From assembly GCA_016875335.1 (NCBI GenBank), contig VGRO01000032.1, positions 1 through 41,597 on the forward strand: a stretch of 41,597 nucleotides of DNA. The letters run 5' to 3'. The notes beneath the pieces were generated by a model, which saw only the letters and a program-made list of their open reading frames with translations, searched no databases and was not told the origin of the DNA. Position numbers and translations under genes: made by a program. The DNA is from Deltaproteobacteria bacterium (GTDB taxonomy: Bacteria; Myxococcota_A; UBA9042). Positions 25,321-34,100 of the stretch are shown here, piece by piece (the first letter of the stretch is position 1; each line of letters starts with the position of its first letter).

Positions 25321-25349
25321 TTGACCGCGGGCGCGTAGCACCGCACGAT
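25321..25349 (+). promoter_or_regulatory. Putative promoter of the Asp/Ala-rich lipoprotein
   Basis: TTGACC (25321-25326), 17 bases, CACGAT (25344-25349). Leader of about 37 bases; GGAG lies 8-9 bases before the ATG at 25393. Pattern match only. Confidence 0.35.
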
Positions 25350-25392
25350 GCCCTCTGCGCGCCGGCCGTCCAGTGGCGCCACGGAGTCTGCC

Positions 25393-26601
25393 ATGTCCGC
25401 GCTGCGCACCCTGGTCGTCGTCGTTGCCGTGGCTGCCGCCTGCAGCGATCCGCCCACGGCCCCAAGGCCCGCCGCCGGCTCGGACGCCACGTCGGCGACC
25501 GACAGCGGAGGTCTCGACGCCCAAACCGCCGAGGCCAAGGCCGTGGACGCGACCGCCGATTCGTCCGGCGAAACAGCGAGCGAAGTCGCCGCGAACCTAG
25601 ACGCCACGTCAGAAGGTGGTCCCGCCAAGGACGCTGCGGTGGAGGCGGCGGGCGACGTCCCGGAGGATCTCGACGCGGCCGGTGCCGCGGATGCCGCCCT
25701 GGACGCGGAGGCGACCGCAGACGTGGCCCCGCCGCCCGATGCAGCGGTGGACGTCGCAGTCGATGGTCCCTCGGACGCTGCGGTGGACGCCGCAGGGGAC
25801 GCCGCCCTGGACGCGGCTGTGGATGGCGTGGACAGCGCTGGCCTAGACGCTGCACAAGATGCGGGCAGCGACGCCAATGCTGACCTTGCTGCCGAGGCCG
25901 CCGGCGACGCGGCCGCCGCGTCAGACGCCGCAACGGAGGTTGCCGCTGAGGTCCCGCCAGGATGCGCCGACGGTACCCGCGAGGGTTTTCTCGACAAGAA
26001 GAAGTTTCCGCTCGTTGCCGCCTGTGCCGGCGCCTGGGACATCCCGGGCATCCACAAGGGCAACCCGGCGTGTGGGCGCAAGGCGGGCAACACCGGCGCA
26101 AATGCACCGGGCAAGGGCTGCAACGTCGAGGACCTGTGCGCCGAAGGCTGGCACGTGTGCTACGGTGCCAAGGACCTCAAGGAGCGCAACCCTGAAGGCT
26201 GCGGCGGCATCCTGGACGGCGGCGGCATGAGCCCGGCGTTCTTCCTGGCGCGAACCTCGTCTACTGGGGCCTTCAACTGCTCACAGGACAGCACCAAGTT
26301 CGGCGACCCGGGCACCAGCAACGACCTTTTCGGCTGCGGCGACTTGGGGTGCGGCATCGACTTCAAGACCTACCCAAGCTGCGATCCGCTGAACCGCGCC
26401 AGCCACGACCTGTGCAAGGGCCTGCGCAACGACCTCAACTGCGGCGACTGGTGCGCGCACCTCGGCAAGTTCCCGGGCCAGAAGAACACGTGGGATTGCG
26501 GCAAGAACGCACCCACCAACGAGGCCAACCTGGTGGTCAAGGGCGATCCGGCGGTGCAGGGCGGGGTTCTGTGCTGCGTGGACTTCATCACCAAGCCGTA
26601 G
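25393..26601 (+). CDS. Asp/Ala-rich lipoprotein with Cys-rich C-terminal domain
   Basis: A 402-residue lipoprotein. The ATG at 25393 has a GGAG site and is followed by a signal peptide with lipobox VAAACS (Cys near residue 17). Residues about 20-195 are almost wholly Asp/Ala/Glu/Thr/Val (repeats such as DAAVDAAGDAALDA), probably an extended acidic stalk. The C-terminal 200 residues form a compact domain with about 16 Cys: CADGTREGF, ACAGAWDIPG, CGRKAGN, LCAEGWHVCYGAKD, CGGILDGGG, LNCGDWCAHLG and a final LCCVDF. A secreted disulfide domain of this type recurs in myxobacterial proteins; I know of no assigned function. The gene is flanked on both sides by 135-bp elements in opposite orientation. 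Confidence 0.8.
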   Translation: MSALRTLVVVVAVAAACSDPPTAPRPAAGSDATSATDSGGLDAQTAEAKAVDATADSSGETASEVAANLDATSEGGPAKDAAVEAAGDVPEDLDAAGAADAALDAEATADVAPPPDAAVDVAVDGPSDAAVDAAGDAALDAAVDGVDSAGLDAAQDAGSDANADLAAEAAGDAAAASDAATEVAAEVPPGCADGTREGFLDKKKFPLVAACAGAWDIPGIHKGNPACGRKAGNTGANAPGKGCNVEDLCAEGWHVCYGAKDLKERNPEGCGGILDGGGMSPAFFLARTSSTGAFNCSQDSTKFGDPGTSNDLFGCGDLGCGIDFKTYPSCDPLNRASHDLCKGLRNDLNCGDWCAHLGKFPGQKNTWDCGKNAPTNEANLVVKGDPAVQGGVLCCVDFITKP

Positions 26602-26626
26602 CCTGCGCCTACGGCGTGCGACGTAA

Positions 26627-26761
26627 GGGCCCGGAAATGATTTACTCAATCATTTCTTGGGCCCGTTTGCTTGCTCAGTGGGTCGCCAGCTCGCGGACCA
26701 AGGGTCCGACTCGCGGCTCCGTCCTGATGTGAGAGTGATCGACTTATTGTTTTCCAGTCCC
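26627..26761 (+). mobile_element. 135-bp miniature element, copy B
   Basis: Same length and orientation as 7993-8127. It begins GGGCCCGGAAATG and ends TTTTCCAGTCCC, with TAA on both sides (26624-26626, 26762-26764). It contains the AAATGATT/AATCATTT hairpin and the GGACC/GGTCC hairpin. No coding potential. Confidence 0.8.
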
Positions 26762-26875
26762 TAACCCGACCATCGCACGTGCCACGAAAAGCACCGGGTA
26801 GACCACGGTCACGCTGACGAAAATCGCCAACGCGCGGTCGGGCTTGATGTCGCGGTGCAGTACGCCGCGGGGATA

Positions 26876-26972
26876 GTTGAACAATGGGGGGTGCCGTCTG
26901 GGCCCCTCGCTGAACGACGATCCGCTGAGTCTTTGTATTTTCAGGTACTTGAACAATGGGGGGATCGTTCAA
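26876..26972. repeat. Two GTTGAACAATGGGGGG motifs, the second part of a palindrome
   Basis: GTTGAACAATGGGGGG occurs at 26876-26891, and TTGAACAATGGGGGG at 26949, which continues to GTTCAA (26967-26972) and so forms TTGAAC...GTTCAA arms. Matching motifs lie at 25141 and 25275 on the other side of the lipoprotein gene. Function unknown. Confidence 0.45.
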
Positions 26973-26981
26973 CTCCGCGAT

Positions 26982-27010
26982 TTGACAGGGCCGCGCCGTC
27001 GTCCACAATC
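26982..27010 (+). promoter_or_regulatory. Putative promoter of the membrane spermidine-synthase-like gene
   Basis: TTGACA (26982-26987), 17 bases, ACAATC (27005-27010). Leader of about 27 bases to the GTG at 27044. This has the best -35 match in the window. Confidence 0.45.
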
Positions 27011-27043
27011 GCCGCCCGCCGCGCCGTCGCGCCTGGACCTGCC

Positions 27044-29731
27044 GTGCTCTCCCGCCTGCTGCTGCCGATGCTGTTCGCCACCGGCGCCGCCGGCCTGATC
27101 TACGAGGTGGTGGTGGCCCGCCTGCTGGCCCAGCATCTGGGCAGTTCGGGGTCGTCGCAGGCCATCACGCTTGCCACGTTCTTGGGTGGCCTGTGCATGG
27201 GAGCGCTGCTTGCCGGCCGGGCCCAGCGGACTGTGCTGCCCAAAGTGCGCGCGCCGCTGCTGGCCTACGCGGTCCTGGAGGCTGGCATCGGCTTGTGGGC
27301 GTTGCTGCTGCCGAGCGTGGCGGATCTCGCCTTCGGGATGTTCGCCGCGGCAGCCCAGGGCAGCGAGCCGGGGACGGTCGGGCACATGGCGGTCAAGCTT
27401 GCGCTGGCGGCGACGCTGCTCTTGCCCTTGGCGATCCTGATGGGCGCGACGTTGCCGGCGCTGTCGTTTGGCATCGCGCGGGCCGATGTCGCGGGCAGCG
27501 TGGCGCTGGTGTCGCGGTGCTACGCGGTCAACGCGGCCGGTGCGGCCAGTGGGGCGATGGCCGCCGGCTTCTGGCTGGTCGAGACCTTCGGCCTGGAACT
27601 GCCGCTGACGCTCGGCGCCGTCGTCAATCTCGGGGTGGCCGGGGTGGCGTCGCGGTTGTTGCGGTCGTCGGGCGCGATCGCGGTCGAGCCCACCGCGGAC
27701 ACGCGCGCTCCGGCCGGCGCACCGCGGTCGTTGCTTGCCGTGGCCTTCGCGACCGGGGCCGTGGCGCTGTGCTGCGAAATCGGCTGGACCCGGCTGGCCT
27801 CGCTGCTCCTGGGTGCCAGCACGTACAGTTTCGCCTACATGCTCGGCGTGACCATCGCCGGCATCGCCGTGGGCAGCGCAATCGCGACACGGCAACTGGC
27901 GCGGGGGCGAAGCGCGCAACAGGTGCTTGGCCTTTCGCAGGGCTTGGCTGGGTTGGGCACGGCGCTGCTGGTGTGGCGGGCCGACCCGATGGCGGTCGAA
28001 CTGGCGGTGGCGCGCGCCCGCCTCGTGCCCGTGCCCGAAAACTACCCCTTGTGGCTCCTACTAGGCGGCGGTTGGCTCGCCCTGCACCTGCTTCCGGCAG
28101 CGCTCGGCCTGGGCGCGGCGTTCCCGGCGCTGCTGGCCGCGGCGAACGCGCGGGGCGCGCACACCGACAGGGCAACCGCGCAGTTGCTGACGTGGAACAC
28201 GCTGGGCAACTTGCTTGGCGCGCTGGGCGGCGGATTCGCGTTGCTGCCCCTTTTGGGCCTGGAGCGCATGCTCGGACTGGGGGCGGCGGTGTCCCTTGGC
28301 CTCGCGGCCGTCGCCGCGGGCAGGACGCAGCGGTGGATGCCGCTGGTGTCGGCCGGTGCTGTGCTCGTGGCCCTGGCGGCGATGCCGCCCGAGGACGGCG
28401 CGCTGACCCGCGGGCTTTTCCGCATGCGGCCGCACAGCCCGGCGGCGGCGCGGCGCGAGGCGGAGGATGTCTACAAGATCACTCAACTGTATCGCAAGGA
28501 CGGCAAGGACGCGACGATCGCCGTCGATCGCTACGCGGACGGTCTGGTCATCTTCCGGACCAACGGCAAGGCCGATGGCGGCACGGGCGACGTCACCACC
28601 CAGGTCATGCTCGGCCACCTCGGGGTGCTGGTGCGGCCCCGGGCGACCGAGGCGCTGGTCATCGGTCTGGGCACCGGCCAGACGGCGGCGGCGCTCGCAA
28701 GCCACGCGCAGATGCATGTCCATGCCGTCGAGATGTCGGCTGCGGTGGTGCAGGCCGCGCGCTTTTTTGACAAGAGCAACGACCGCGTGCTCGACAACCC
28801 GCGCGTGCGCGTGACGGTCGCCGACGCCCGCGAAGTCCTGGCCGCCGTGCCGCCGGCTTCGCTCGACCTGGTGGTGTCTGAGCCGAGCAACCCGTGGATC
28901 GCCGGCATCGCCGACCTGTACACCGCAGAGTCGTTTGGGCGGGTGCGCGATCGGTTGCGGCCGGGCGGCGTGCTGGTGCAGTGGATCCACACCTACGAGA
29001 TGGCCGATGGCGCGTTGCGCGACATTCTGTGCACGCTGCAGGGTGTGCTGCCGCACGTCGCGGTGTTTCGCATGGACCCGGGCGACCTGGCGCTGGTGGC
29101 CAGCGCGACGCCCATGGCGTTCGACCCGACGGCCGCCGCCCTGGCCCTGGACGCCCCTGGAGTGCGCCGCCACCTGGACGGCCATCGTGCGGCCGAGGTG
29201 CCCAAGACGCTGGACGCGTTCTTGGCCACGCAACTGGCCGGCCCGGCCACGGTCGCCAAGGTGTGCCAAGGCTTCGCCGCCCCGCTCCAAGAGCGGTTTC
29301 CGCGCCTGGAGTATTCGGCTCCGCGCGACTTCTTCGCCGCAAGTGCGGCCACCGCGATGGTCGGGCGCTTGGACACCCGGGTGGGTCGAAGGCCCGACAC
29401 TTGGCTGGCCGAGGTCGGCCCGCAGGTGTCCGAGTCGCCAGCGCGGCGGGCGCGCCTGCACGCATTCCTGGTCGCCGGCCGCCACGCCGACGAAGCCCCG
29501 CTGCACGCGGCCACCGCGCCGGCTGGTTCGTGGCCCATCGCCCTGGCCCAGGCCGTCCATGGCCTGCCAAGGGTGGACGCGGTCGCGGCCGCCGACGTCG
29601 GACGCTGGTGCGCATGGCTGACGGCGTTGGTGCCGTGGCTGCCGGCGCGGGGCGACACGGTGCTCGGTCCGGTCGGCGGTCGCGACGACTGGCAGGGTTG
29701 GGCTGGTCGCTGCAAGCAGCAGGGGCGTTGA
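27044..29731 (+). CDS. Membrane-fused spermidine-synthase-like protein
   Basis: An 895-residue two-part protein. The N-terminal half (about residues 1-440) has around a dozen hydrophobic segments, beginning LLLPMLFATGAAGLIYEVVVARLL, the usual opening of the fused-transporter/spermidine-synthase family (two motifs: LLLPMLFATGAAG and LIYEVVVARLL). From about 480 comes a spermidine-synthase-type methyltransferase-like fold: LVIGLGTGQTAAAL (nucleotide/SAM loop), HAVEMSAAVVQAARFF, VADAREVL, LDLVVSEPSNPWIAGIADLYT and GGVLVQWIH. True polyamine synthesis is uncertain; these fusions are widespread and mostly uncharacterised. The C-terminal 250 residues are helical. The GTG at 27044 was chosen because upstream in-frame sequence is repeat DNA containing the promoter. 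The galE-like gene follows after 56 bases. Confidence 0.8.
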   Translation: MLSRLLLPMLFATGAAGLIYEVVVARLLAQHLGSSGSSQAITLATFLGGLCMGALLAGRAQRTVLPKVRAPLLAYAVLEAGIGLWALLLPSVADLAFGMFAAAAQGSEPGTVGHMAVKLALAATLLLPLAILMGATLPALSFGIARADVAGSVALVSRCYAVNAAGAASGAMAAGFWLVETFGLELPLTLGAVVNLGVAGVASRLLRSSGAIAVEPTADTRAPAGAPRSLLAVAFATGAVALCCEIGWTRLASLLLGASTYSFAYMLGVTIAGIAVGSAIATRQLARGRSAQQVLGLSQGLAGLGTALLVWRADPMAVELAVARARLVPVPENYPLWLLLGGGWLALHLLPAALGLGAAFPALLAAANARGAHTDRATAQLLTWNTLGNLLGALGGGFALLPLLGLERMLGLGAAVSLGLAAVAAGRTQRWMPLVSAGAVLVALAAMPPEDGALTRGLFRMRPHSPAAARREAEDVYKITQLYRKDGKDATIAVDRYADGLVIFRTNGKADGGTGDVTTQVMLGHLGVLVRPRATEALVIGLGTGQTAAALASHAQMHVHAVEMSAAVVQAARFFDKSNDRVLDNPRVRVTVADAREVLAAVPPASLDLVVSEPSNPWIAGIADLYTAESFGRVRDRLRPGGVLVQWIHTYEMADGALRDILCTLQGVLPHVAVFRMDPGDLALVASATPMAFDPTAAALALDAPGVRRHLDGHRAAEVPKTLDAFLATQLAGPATVAKVCQGFAAPLQERFPRLEYSAPRDFFAASAATAMVGRLDTRVGRRPDTWLAEVGPQVSESPARRARLHAFLVAGRHADEAPLHAATAPAGSWPIALAQAVHGLPRVDAVAAADVGRWCAWLTALVPWLPARGDTVLGPVGGRDDWQGWAGRCKQQGR

Positions 29732-29756
29732 CCGCAAACGGATCACGCGCTACAAG
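29728..29756 (+). promoter_or_regulatory. Putative promoter of the galE-like gene
   Basis: TTGACC (29728-29733) overlaps the stop codon of the upstream gene; 17 bases on is TACAAG (29751-29756). The ATG is at 29788. Pattern match only; read-through from the upstream gene is also possible. Confidence 0.35.
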
Positions 29757-29787
29757 CCCGGCCACCGGGGCACCCCGGCGAGTCGCC

Positions 29788-30834
29788 ATGGCCCCCCCCC
29801 CCTTGCAGACCGCCATCGTCACCGGGGCCGGGGGCTTTGTCGGCAGCACCCTGGTTCGCAGCCTGCGCGAAGCACACGTGCGTGTGGTGGGCATCGACAG
29901 CCTCGAGCGCGGCTTTGCCGATTCACTGGACGGCGACGTGCCGCTGGTCCACGGCGACGTCACCCACCCGGACACCGTGGCCCGGGCGTTGGCACAGGTC
30001 GGCGGGCGTGCCGACGCGGTCTTCCACCTCGCCGCGCTCATCCAGGTCGGTGAATCGGTCCAGCAGCCTGCGCGGTACCTGCACGCCAACGTGGTCGGCA
30101 CCGAAGCGGTGGCTGCTGCGTGCGCGCAGGCGCGCGTCCCGGCCCTGGTGTTGGCATCGTCGGCCGCTGTGCTGGCTTCCGACCAAGGCGATCGCGCGAC
30201 CTTGGACGAAACGGCGCGCATCGGCCCCGAAAGTCCCTACGGCGAGAGCAAGCGGCGCGCCGAGCAAGTGCTTGCAGCCCACAGCGCGCAAACCGGCTTG
30301 GCGTCGGTGGCGCTGCGCTTCTTCAACGTTTCGGGCGCCCATTGCGGTTGCGCGGAGCGGCACAAGCCGGAAACACACCTGATTCCGCTGGCGATTCGCT
30401 CGGCGCTCGGCGAGGTGCCGCCGCTGCGGGTGTTTGGGACCGACTGGCCGACGCCCGACGGCACGTGCCTGCGCGACTACGTGCACATGCGCGATGTGGT
30501 CGCCTCGCTGCGCGCCGCGGCGTTTTGGGCGATCGCGGCGTCGGCGGGCAGCCATCGGGTCTTCCACGTGGGTTCCGGTGTGGGCACGAGCGTCCGCCAG
30601 GTCATCGGTGCCGTCGAACGGGTGCTGGGTCGGCCGGTGCCGTACATCGAGTCGCCGCGGCGACCCGGCGATATCGCCGCGCTGGTCGCCGACGTGGGTC
30701 GCCTCCGCGCCGAATTGGGCGTGCACCCGGCGTGCGACCTCGACCAGATGGTGCGCGATGCGTGGATGGCGTGGTTGGCGCAGGCGGGGGCCCACGCCAC
30801 CGTACGTGGCAATCGTTCGTCGATTGACCCCTAG
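29788..30834 (+). CDS. galE: UDP-glucose 4-epimerase-like NAD-dependent epimerase
   Basis: A 348-residue extended short-chain dehydrogenase. The NAD-binding motif GAGGFVGS lies at about 12-19, HLAALIQVGES near 80, the active-site Ser in LASSAAVL, and Y151-x3-K155 in SPYGESK. RFFNVSGAH, TPDGTCLRDYVHMRD and a C-terminal RPGDIAALVAD match GalE, which interconverts UDP-glucose and UDP-galactose. Related UDP-sugar epimerases cannot be excluded. A run of 11 C follows the start codon (ATGG then C11), coding Ala-Pro-Pro-Pro. It is the last gene before a convergent tamA; its TAG stop overlaps the base of a 12-bp hairpin. Confidence 0.86.
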   Translation: MAPPPLQTAIVTGAGGFVGSTLVRSLREAHVRVVGIDSLERGFADSLDGDVPLVHGDVTHPDTVARALAQVGGRADAVFHLAALIQVGESVQQPARYLHANVVGTEAVAAACAQARVPALVLASSAAVLASDQGDRATLDETARIGPESPYGESKRRAEQVLAAHSAQTGLASVALRFFNVSGAHCGCAERHKPETHLIPLAIRSALGEVPPLRVFGTDWPTPDGTCLRDYVHMRDVVASLRAAAFWAIAASAGSHRVFHVGSGVGTSVRQVIGAVERVLGRPVPYIESPRRPGDIAALVADVGRLRAELGVHPACDLDQMVRDAWMAWLAQAGAHATVRGNRSSIDP

Positions 30835-30863
30835 AGACTCGACCAGTTATGGGTCGAGTCTCT
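30833..30863 (+). terminator. Hairpin overlapping the galE-like stop codon
   Basis: A perfect 12-bp stem, AGAGACTCGACC (30833-30844) with GGTCGAGTCTCT (30852-30863), and a 7-base loop. It begins inside the TAG stop (30832-30834). Only a short T run follows. It may terminate transcription of the galE-like gene. Confidence 0.55.
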
Positions 30864-30960
30864 TTGCTGTTCAGTGGGTTGCCAAGCTCGCGTCGGAGCC
30901 GACTCGCGGCAACGTCATGACAAGACTCGGTTCACTGGGCGAAACTGATCGCGCCTCTGG
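30852..30960. repeat. Diverged relative of the 135-bp element core
   Basis: TTGCTGTTCAGTGGGTTGCC...AGCTCGCG...CCGACTCGCGGC, then CGTCATGA (about 30863-30920), resembles the middle of the 135-bp family (TTGCTTGCTCAGTGGGTCGCC...CCGACTCGCGGCTCCGTCCTGATG) but lacks its ends. No gene is present. Confidence 0.45.
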
Positions 30961-31134
30961 GAGCCTGTCGGACTATCGTCCGACAGGCTCCGTGGCGGTT
31001 GCGATTGGGGGCAGCGACCAAGAACTGCCTGAAGTGTTTTCAGGCAGTTTCGGTCGCTGGCAGGCCGCAGCCGCGGCCTGCCTAGGAGCCTGTCGGCCAG
31101 AATCTGCCGATTCTGGCGTTTCGCTGACAGGCTC
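30961..31134. mobile_element. CTAG-flanked multi-hairpin element, copy b (uninterrupted)
   Basis: 174 bases with four successive hairpins: a perfect 13-bp stem (GAGCCTGTCGGAC, 30961-30973, and complement), an AACTGCCTGAA/TTCAGGCAGTT stem near 31023-31049, a 9-bp GCAGGCCGC/GCGGCCTGC stem, and a final GAGCCTGTC...GACAGGCTC stem enclosing CCAGAATC/GATTCTGG. The right flank CTAG (31135-31138) contains the tamA stop codon (minus strand); the left flank is CTGG. It is the empty-site counterpart of 24788-25098. It can also act as a terminator in either direction. Confidence 0.7.
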
Positions 31135-34100
31135 CTAGAACGAGTACATCAGCGCCGCGTTGAACTGGAACCGTTCTTCGTCCACGCAGCCCAAGACGCC
31201 CTTTTGGTCGCGGCCAATCTCGATGCACCGCAAAGCGCCAACGGGAAAGGCAAGGTCGGCGCGCAGCGGAATCTGGCCGGCGACCAACCACACCAGGCTG
31301 CCGCCCACGCCGTGGCGCACACCTTGCGCAAGCGCCATCGCGTCGTCGGCGAGCGCGCCAAAGTCCCAAAAGACCGTGCCGTTGACCTTGAGGTCGCGCA
31401 ACACGGGAAAGCGCACCTCGACCGAACTGTTGGCTACGACCTTGCCGTAGCCCACGGTGTGGTCTGTCTCGGCGTACGTCGATCCCACGATCACTTTGTC
31501 CTTCTCGTCGCGCACCACAGTTTTTTCGTCGGCGTACTGCCGGATGCCGAAATCGGCATACCCGCGCAGCAGCGTTTGCGGATATTGGCCGCCCAAGCGG
31601 AACGTCACGTTTTGCGGCAACTGGGCCGTCTTGGCCTCGCCGAACCCATAGATCAGGCCGCCGTGGACCATCATGGCCAGCACCAGCGAGTCGCCGACCG
31701 GCAAGAAGATGCGCCCGGTCCCCTCCCACTTGACCATGTTGGCCAGCTTGTAGGGCTCGACGGTGTCGGTGCTGTCCTTGACGTAGCCGTTGATGTACGG
31801 CAGCGACAGTTGCAACGACAGGCCCTGGCGCGGGTTGAGCGGGCTGTCGGTGTTGTCGTAGCTCAAGCTCGGCGTGATCATGACCTGCTGCCGCAGGCCC
31901 ATCCATTCGCTGGAGTTCTCGAAATCGCGGTCGCGGTCGCCGGCCGCGCGCAGGCGCACCAGGCCGTAGTCGAACGACACCGCCGTCAGCAGCCGACCGA
32001 ACCGCCGCGACAATTCGACCAGCGAGCCCACCTTGTCGGTATCGACGACCGACAGCGCGTAGTCGTGCACCAACGACGGCACCACCCAGCGCAGCCCGAA
32101 ATCGCTGCCGAAAAACCGCGGGTCCTGGTAGGTGATGGACGCGGCCGCGTAGCGCAGGGTATCCGACCACCACGGCGGATACTTGTGCGTGTCGCTGTAC
32201 GGGGCCAGCACGATGGCGTCTTTCTTCTGCGCGCAAGGGTCGCCCTCGACACACACGCCGTCGTAGCTGGGGGGCACCGTCAGGCCGAGCTTTGCTGCGA
32301 TGCGCAAGAGTTTTCCCGACCGCGCAAAATTCTTGTCCACATATGCACCTTCGGCGGTCGCGAGCAGGTTGGGCAGCGTCAGGTGTTGCGCCCGACCGTA
32401 GCCCATGGAACTGCGATCGGTGGCGGTCGTGGCATGGTCGAGGACCTCCTTGAAGCCGGCGATGCTCTCGCGCTCGTAGGCGTTGCGCGCGGTGTTGATG
32501 GTCTGAAAGCCGATCAGCGCCTCCCAGTACTTGACCTGTTCCTCGACCACCCGCACCACGGTCGCCAGGCGACGGCGCGGCGGCTTCTCGTCGTCGCCGA
32601 CACGGGCAAACGTGACCTGGGAAAAAAGTCCGAGGTTGCGGAGCCGCCGTTGCGATTCGAACTCCAAGGCAGCCGAATAGGGCACGCCGGCGCGCGGCAG
32701 GTCGCGGGTGATGACCTCGGCGTCGGTGTTGAAGTTGCCGATGACGAACGACTCGCCAAAATCGACGCGCTCGCCTTCGCTGATGCGCAGTTCGACATCG
32801 ACATGGCGGGCCAGCAGCGTCTCGCGCGCGCACTCGGCCATCGGCCGGTCCGGTCCGGCACTGGCGCACCACAGCTTGACCTGGCTGCGGAAGAACCCGT
32901 TGTTGCGGTAGCTGGACTCCAGCTCTGACAGGGCCCGCTCCAACTTTTCCCAGCTGACGATCTGGCCGGGGTCGATGGGCCACAGCGCCCTCACCTCACT
33001 TTCCGGCACCGCCTGGGCGCCGACCACCCGCAGGCTGCGCAGCCGCGAGGGTTCACCCTGCCGGTAGCTGATGTCCAGATAGATGAAGTTCTCGTCGCTC
33101 GGCTTGCGCAGCCAGAAGCCCTTGTCCGCGAACCGATAGCGGATCGTCATCATGCCGCCCTCGGTGGTCACGGCGCGGCGGTTGGCTGCCGTAGGGGTGA
33201 CCCCCGCGGGCAGCGTCAGCGCATAGTTGAACTCCCAGAACCCTTGGGCCACGAAGTAGTTGCGCAAGAGGTCGAGGTCGGCGAGCACCTGATCGACCTG
33301 CAGGTAACCGCCCGCGTCGAAAAAGTCGTAGGCGCGCGTGCTGATGACCTTGCGCAATTCGCTGTCTGGCATCGCCGCCGTGTCGCCCTTCTTGTCCACG
33401 GCGTGAAAGAAGATGCCGCGCACCTGCGACACGTAGCCCGTGGCGGCCCAGTAGGTGATGGCCGACGTCACCTGGCCGCTGTCGCCCGCGGGCACGGGCC
33501 GGTAGTCGAGGCGGACATCGGCGAAAAGGTAGCCGCGATTCTCCAGGGCCAGCAGCAGGTCCTGGCGGCCGCGCTCGGCCTCGGCAAAGTCGTAGAGGCC
33601 CGAATCGCCGAACGGCAGGCTGTCGTAGAGCGCGCGATCATCTTGCAGTTGGTAGCCGGCGCGCGCACCGCCCTCGCTGTCGTCGCGCACCAGGATGCGC
33701 ACGATCGCGCACTTGCCGGGCGAAACGTCGATGCGAATGGACTTGTCGCTGGTCTCGTGGTGCACCTCGACGCGCGGTGACCCGTAGCCTTGTCGCCGCA
33801 GGTAGGTGCGAATCCGCGCGCGGATGCGGTTGGCCTCGCGCTGGCTGAAGACGTCAAGGCCGGTCAGCGCGGCGGCGTTGCGCACCGCCCGTTCGGTCAA
33901 CTCGGGGCACGTCAAGCCATGGTGCGCCTCGAATTCGCTCCTGCGCGGCGGCGGCTGCAGGTCGAACCGGGCCTCGGTGATGCGCTGGCGGTCGCCCTCT
34001 GCGATGTCGATCCACAGGATGAACTCGCCCTTGCCCGCGGGCTCGGCGCGCACGCGGATCTTGGCGGAATCGAAGCCATTGCGCTGGTAGAGTGCCTCGA

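Noticed and set aside
26855-27043. An earlier start for the spermidine-synthase-like protein at 26855
   Set aside because: The extra 63 codons come from repeat DNA (EQWG-type peptides encoded by the G-run motif) and include the predicted promoter.
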